Source of the DNA: a virus
DNA length: 48,721 nt
IMG/VR virus record: IMGVR_UViG_3300025769_000199
Coordinates: 1-48,721 of that record
Strand: one strand, 5' to 3'
Made by a program: the position numbers and the translations under genes. Positions 47,404-48,721 of this stretch are shown one piece after another. Under the pieces are notes generated by a model, which worked only from the letters and a program-made list of their open reading frames with translations, searched no databases and was not told where the DNA came from. The first letter of the stretch is position 1, and every line of letters starts with the position of its first letter.

Positions 47404-48048
47404 ATGCTTCTAATAACAGAACAAAGAGATGACATTCAATGTCTCACTGAAGCCACCGAAGATGGAAAGAAAAACTATTTCATCGAAGGTATATTCATGC
47501 AGTCAGAGAAAGTAAACCGCAACGGTAGAATGTATGAAAGAGAAATTCTCTTTAATGAAGCAGACCGTTACAACAAAGAATACGTTCAGAAGAGTAGAGC
47601 AATGGGAGAACTGGGACACCCGGAAGGACCATCACTTAACCTCGAACGTGTATGTCACAACATCGTCGAAATGAGTTTCGACGGTGACAACGTAATGGGC
47701 AAAGCAAAAATTCTCGACACACCCTATGGAAAAATCGTCAAGAGTCTCATCGATGATGGGGTAAAACTTGGTGTATCCACTAGAGGTATGGGAACACTTG
47801 AAGAGAAGAATGGAGTCAAGATGGTTAAGGAAGACTTCATGCTTACCGCAGTTGACGTTGTTGCAGATCCATCTGCCCCTGATGCCTTTGTAAACGGTAT
47901 CATGGAAGGTAAAGAATGGGTATGGAATAACGGTATGCTCAAAGAACGAGAAATCGAAACTTATAGAAAAACAATAACCAAAGCTGAACGAAAGAATCTC
48001 GAAGAACAAAAACTTAATGTGTTCCGAGATTTTCTTTCAAAATTATGA
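47404..48048 (+). CDS. 21: Prohead core protease gp21
   Basis: A 214-residue protein (T4 gp21: 212). The herpesvirus-like serine protease fold is indicated by EGIFMQSEKVNRNGRMYEREILF, then GELGHPEG with His72, and GVKLGVSTRGMGTL with Ser125, followed by LTAVDVVADPSAPDAFV. His72 and Ser125 are the expected catalytic residues. It matures the prohead by cleaving core and capsid proteins. AAGAAGAA precedes the ATG rather than a strong Shine-Dalgarno sequence. Confidence 0.95.
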   Translation: MLLITEQRDDIQCLTEATEDGKKNYFIEGIFMQSEKVNRNGRMYEREILFNEADRYNKEYVQKSRAMGELGHPEGPSLNLERVCHNIVEMSFDGDNVMGKAKILDTPYGKIVKSLIDDGVKLGVSTRGMGTLEEKNGVKMVKEDFMLTAVDVVADPSAPDAFVNGIMEGKEWVWNNGMLKEREIETYRKTITKAERKNLEEQKLNVFRDFLSKL

Positions 48049-48060
48049 TTTTACTAAATA
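48047..48060 (+). promoter_or_regulatory. Candidate late promoter upstream of gp22
   Basis: GATTTTACTAAATA, identical to the 14-mer before gp18, lies 34 bases before the gp22 ATG, with AAAGGAG between. Confidence 0.7.
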
Positions 48061-48094
48061 ATACTACTGTTAAGGTAACAAAAGGAGTCCTTAA

Positions 48095-48721
48095 ATGAGT
48101 TCAGATAGCCTAAGCCCAATCGAGGCAGCAAGAAACATTCTTGCCGAAAAAAACCGTAAAGAAGAAGAAGCTTCGGAACTGGTCGAAGGCCTTGCGATCG
48201 AAGACGAGAATGATGAAATCATCACTCTTGAAGATAATGATTATGAGGAATTCGACGAGGACGAAGAGGATCAAGACAACTTAGAAGAGGAGTCAGCCGA
48301 AATGAAGCCTAAGAAACCATCAATGGCCGGAGAAAAGGGCGCCCAAGTAGAAAAGGACGCCACCGGGAAGTCTGCATTCGATGCTTCAGGTAAGGGACCA
48401 GTTATTGGTACTGAAGCCGGCACCGAAGGCAAAGATAAGACCAACAAGAAGTCAACCGACATGAAAGCTTCTGCTGCTTCTCCAAAGGTCGAGAAGCCGC
48501 ACATGAAAGAGCACATGGATGCTCTCTTTGATGGTGAAGAACTGAGCGAGGATTTCAAGGAGAAGGCAACAGTCATCTTCGAAGCCGCAATCAACGATTC
48601 ACTTGGTACATACGCTGAAGCTCTCGAAGAGAACTACAACGAACGTCTCTTGGAGACTGCCGCTGAAATCGAAGAGAACCTTACCAAAGAACTTGATGAC
48701 TATCTCGGATATGTCGTTGAG
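48095..48721 (+). CDS. 22: Major scaffold protein gp22 (3' partial)
   Basis: The ATG at 48095 (AAAGGAG upstream) opens a frame that stays open to the window edge, 209 codons. The N-terminal part is very acidic (ENDEIITLEDNDYEEFDEDEE). A Lys/Ala/Gly-rich linker follows, then the gp22 core HMKEHMDALFDGEELSEDFKEKATVIFEAAINDSL, and helices NYNERLLETAAEIEENL and DDYLGYVVE. T4 gp22 has a similar F-x-x-x-x-x-S-x-E-x-K-E-x-x-x-x-(V/I)-F-E-A pattern. It builds the prohead core; the capsid gene gp23 should follow outside the window. Confidence 0.9.
   Translation, partial: MSSDSLSPIEAARNILAEKNRKEEEASELVEGLAIEDENDEIITLEDNDYEEFDEDEEDQDNLEEESAEMKPKKPSMAGEKGAQVEKDATGKSAFDASGKGPVIGTEAGTEGKDKTNKKSTDMKASAASPKVEKPHMKEHMDALFDGEELSEDFKEKATVIFEAAINDSLGTYAEALEENYNERLLETAAEIEENLTKELDDYLGYVVE

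Overview
The window is part of the genome of a T4-like contractile-tailed phage (myovirus). Its gene content and order resemble the marine, cyanophage/pelagiphage-type branch more than coliphage T4: a gp32 lacking the zinc-binding cysteines, a very large protein with a DUF4815-like start, a gp5-type spike without a lysozyme domain, and many small early genes among tRNA genes. The host cannot be read directly. The left edge encodes proteins with paired dockerin-type calcium-binding repeats of a style common in planctomycete proteins, so a planctomycete host is a speculative but testable idea. The host-type promoters are near-perfect TTGACA/TATAAT boxes.

Layout. (a) 1-1,703: a left-truncated dockerin-repeat protein, a two-helix membrane protein that could be a holin, and a secreted dockerin protein. 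The last of these appears to continue in the -1 frame through a CCCAAAA slippery heptamer. A terminator follows. (b) 1,704-8,150: the early/accessory region. It holds about sixteen small genes, nine tRNA genes (Glu, Leu, Ile, Lys, Gly, Arg, Thr, Asn, Pro), at least six sigma70-like promoters, a winged-HTH regulator, a cytidine/dCMP-deaminase-like gene, the late co-activator gp33 and the ssDNA-binding protein gp32. Its only long gene-free stretch is 5,050-5,463. (c) 8,151-10,570, minus strand: gp26, a short overlapping ORF and a probable tape-measure protein. A T8 run at the gp26 stop would allow a -1 frameshift giving a G/GT-type tail chaperone fusion. (d) 10,611-35,592, plus strand: head-completion nuclease gp4 and the baseplate set (gp54, gp48, gp53, gp27-like, gp5-like, gp25, gp6, gp7, gp8), then the giant DUF4815-like protein, a collagen-containing tail fibre and a PAAR spike tip. 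(e) 35,629-48,721: neck, sheath-terminator, terminase, sheath, tube and portal genes (gp13-gp20), three accessory virion genes, then the prohead core, protease gp21 and scaffold gp22, which runs off the right edge.

How it works together. Early transcription probably starts at the sigma70-like promoters. The gp33 co-activator then directs late transcription from TATAAATA/ACTAAATA-type motifs, seen before gp26 (minus strand), gp8, gp18, gp19, the prohead core gene and gp22. The phage tRNAs read codons such as AGA, GGA, CCA, ACA and ATA that are frequent in the late structural genes. Late genes are packed tightly, with ATGA, TGATG and TAATG overlaps, which points to coupled translation. Gene names rest on recognition of sequence motifs and gene order; no database search was run.
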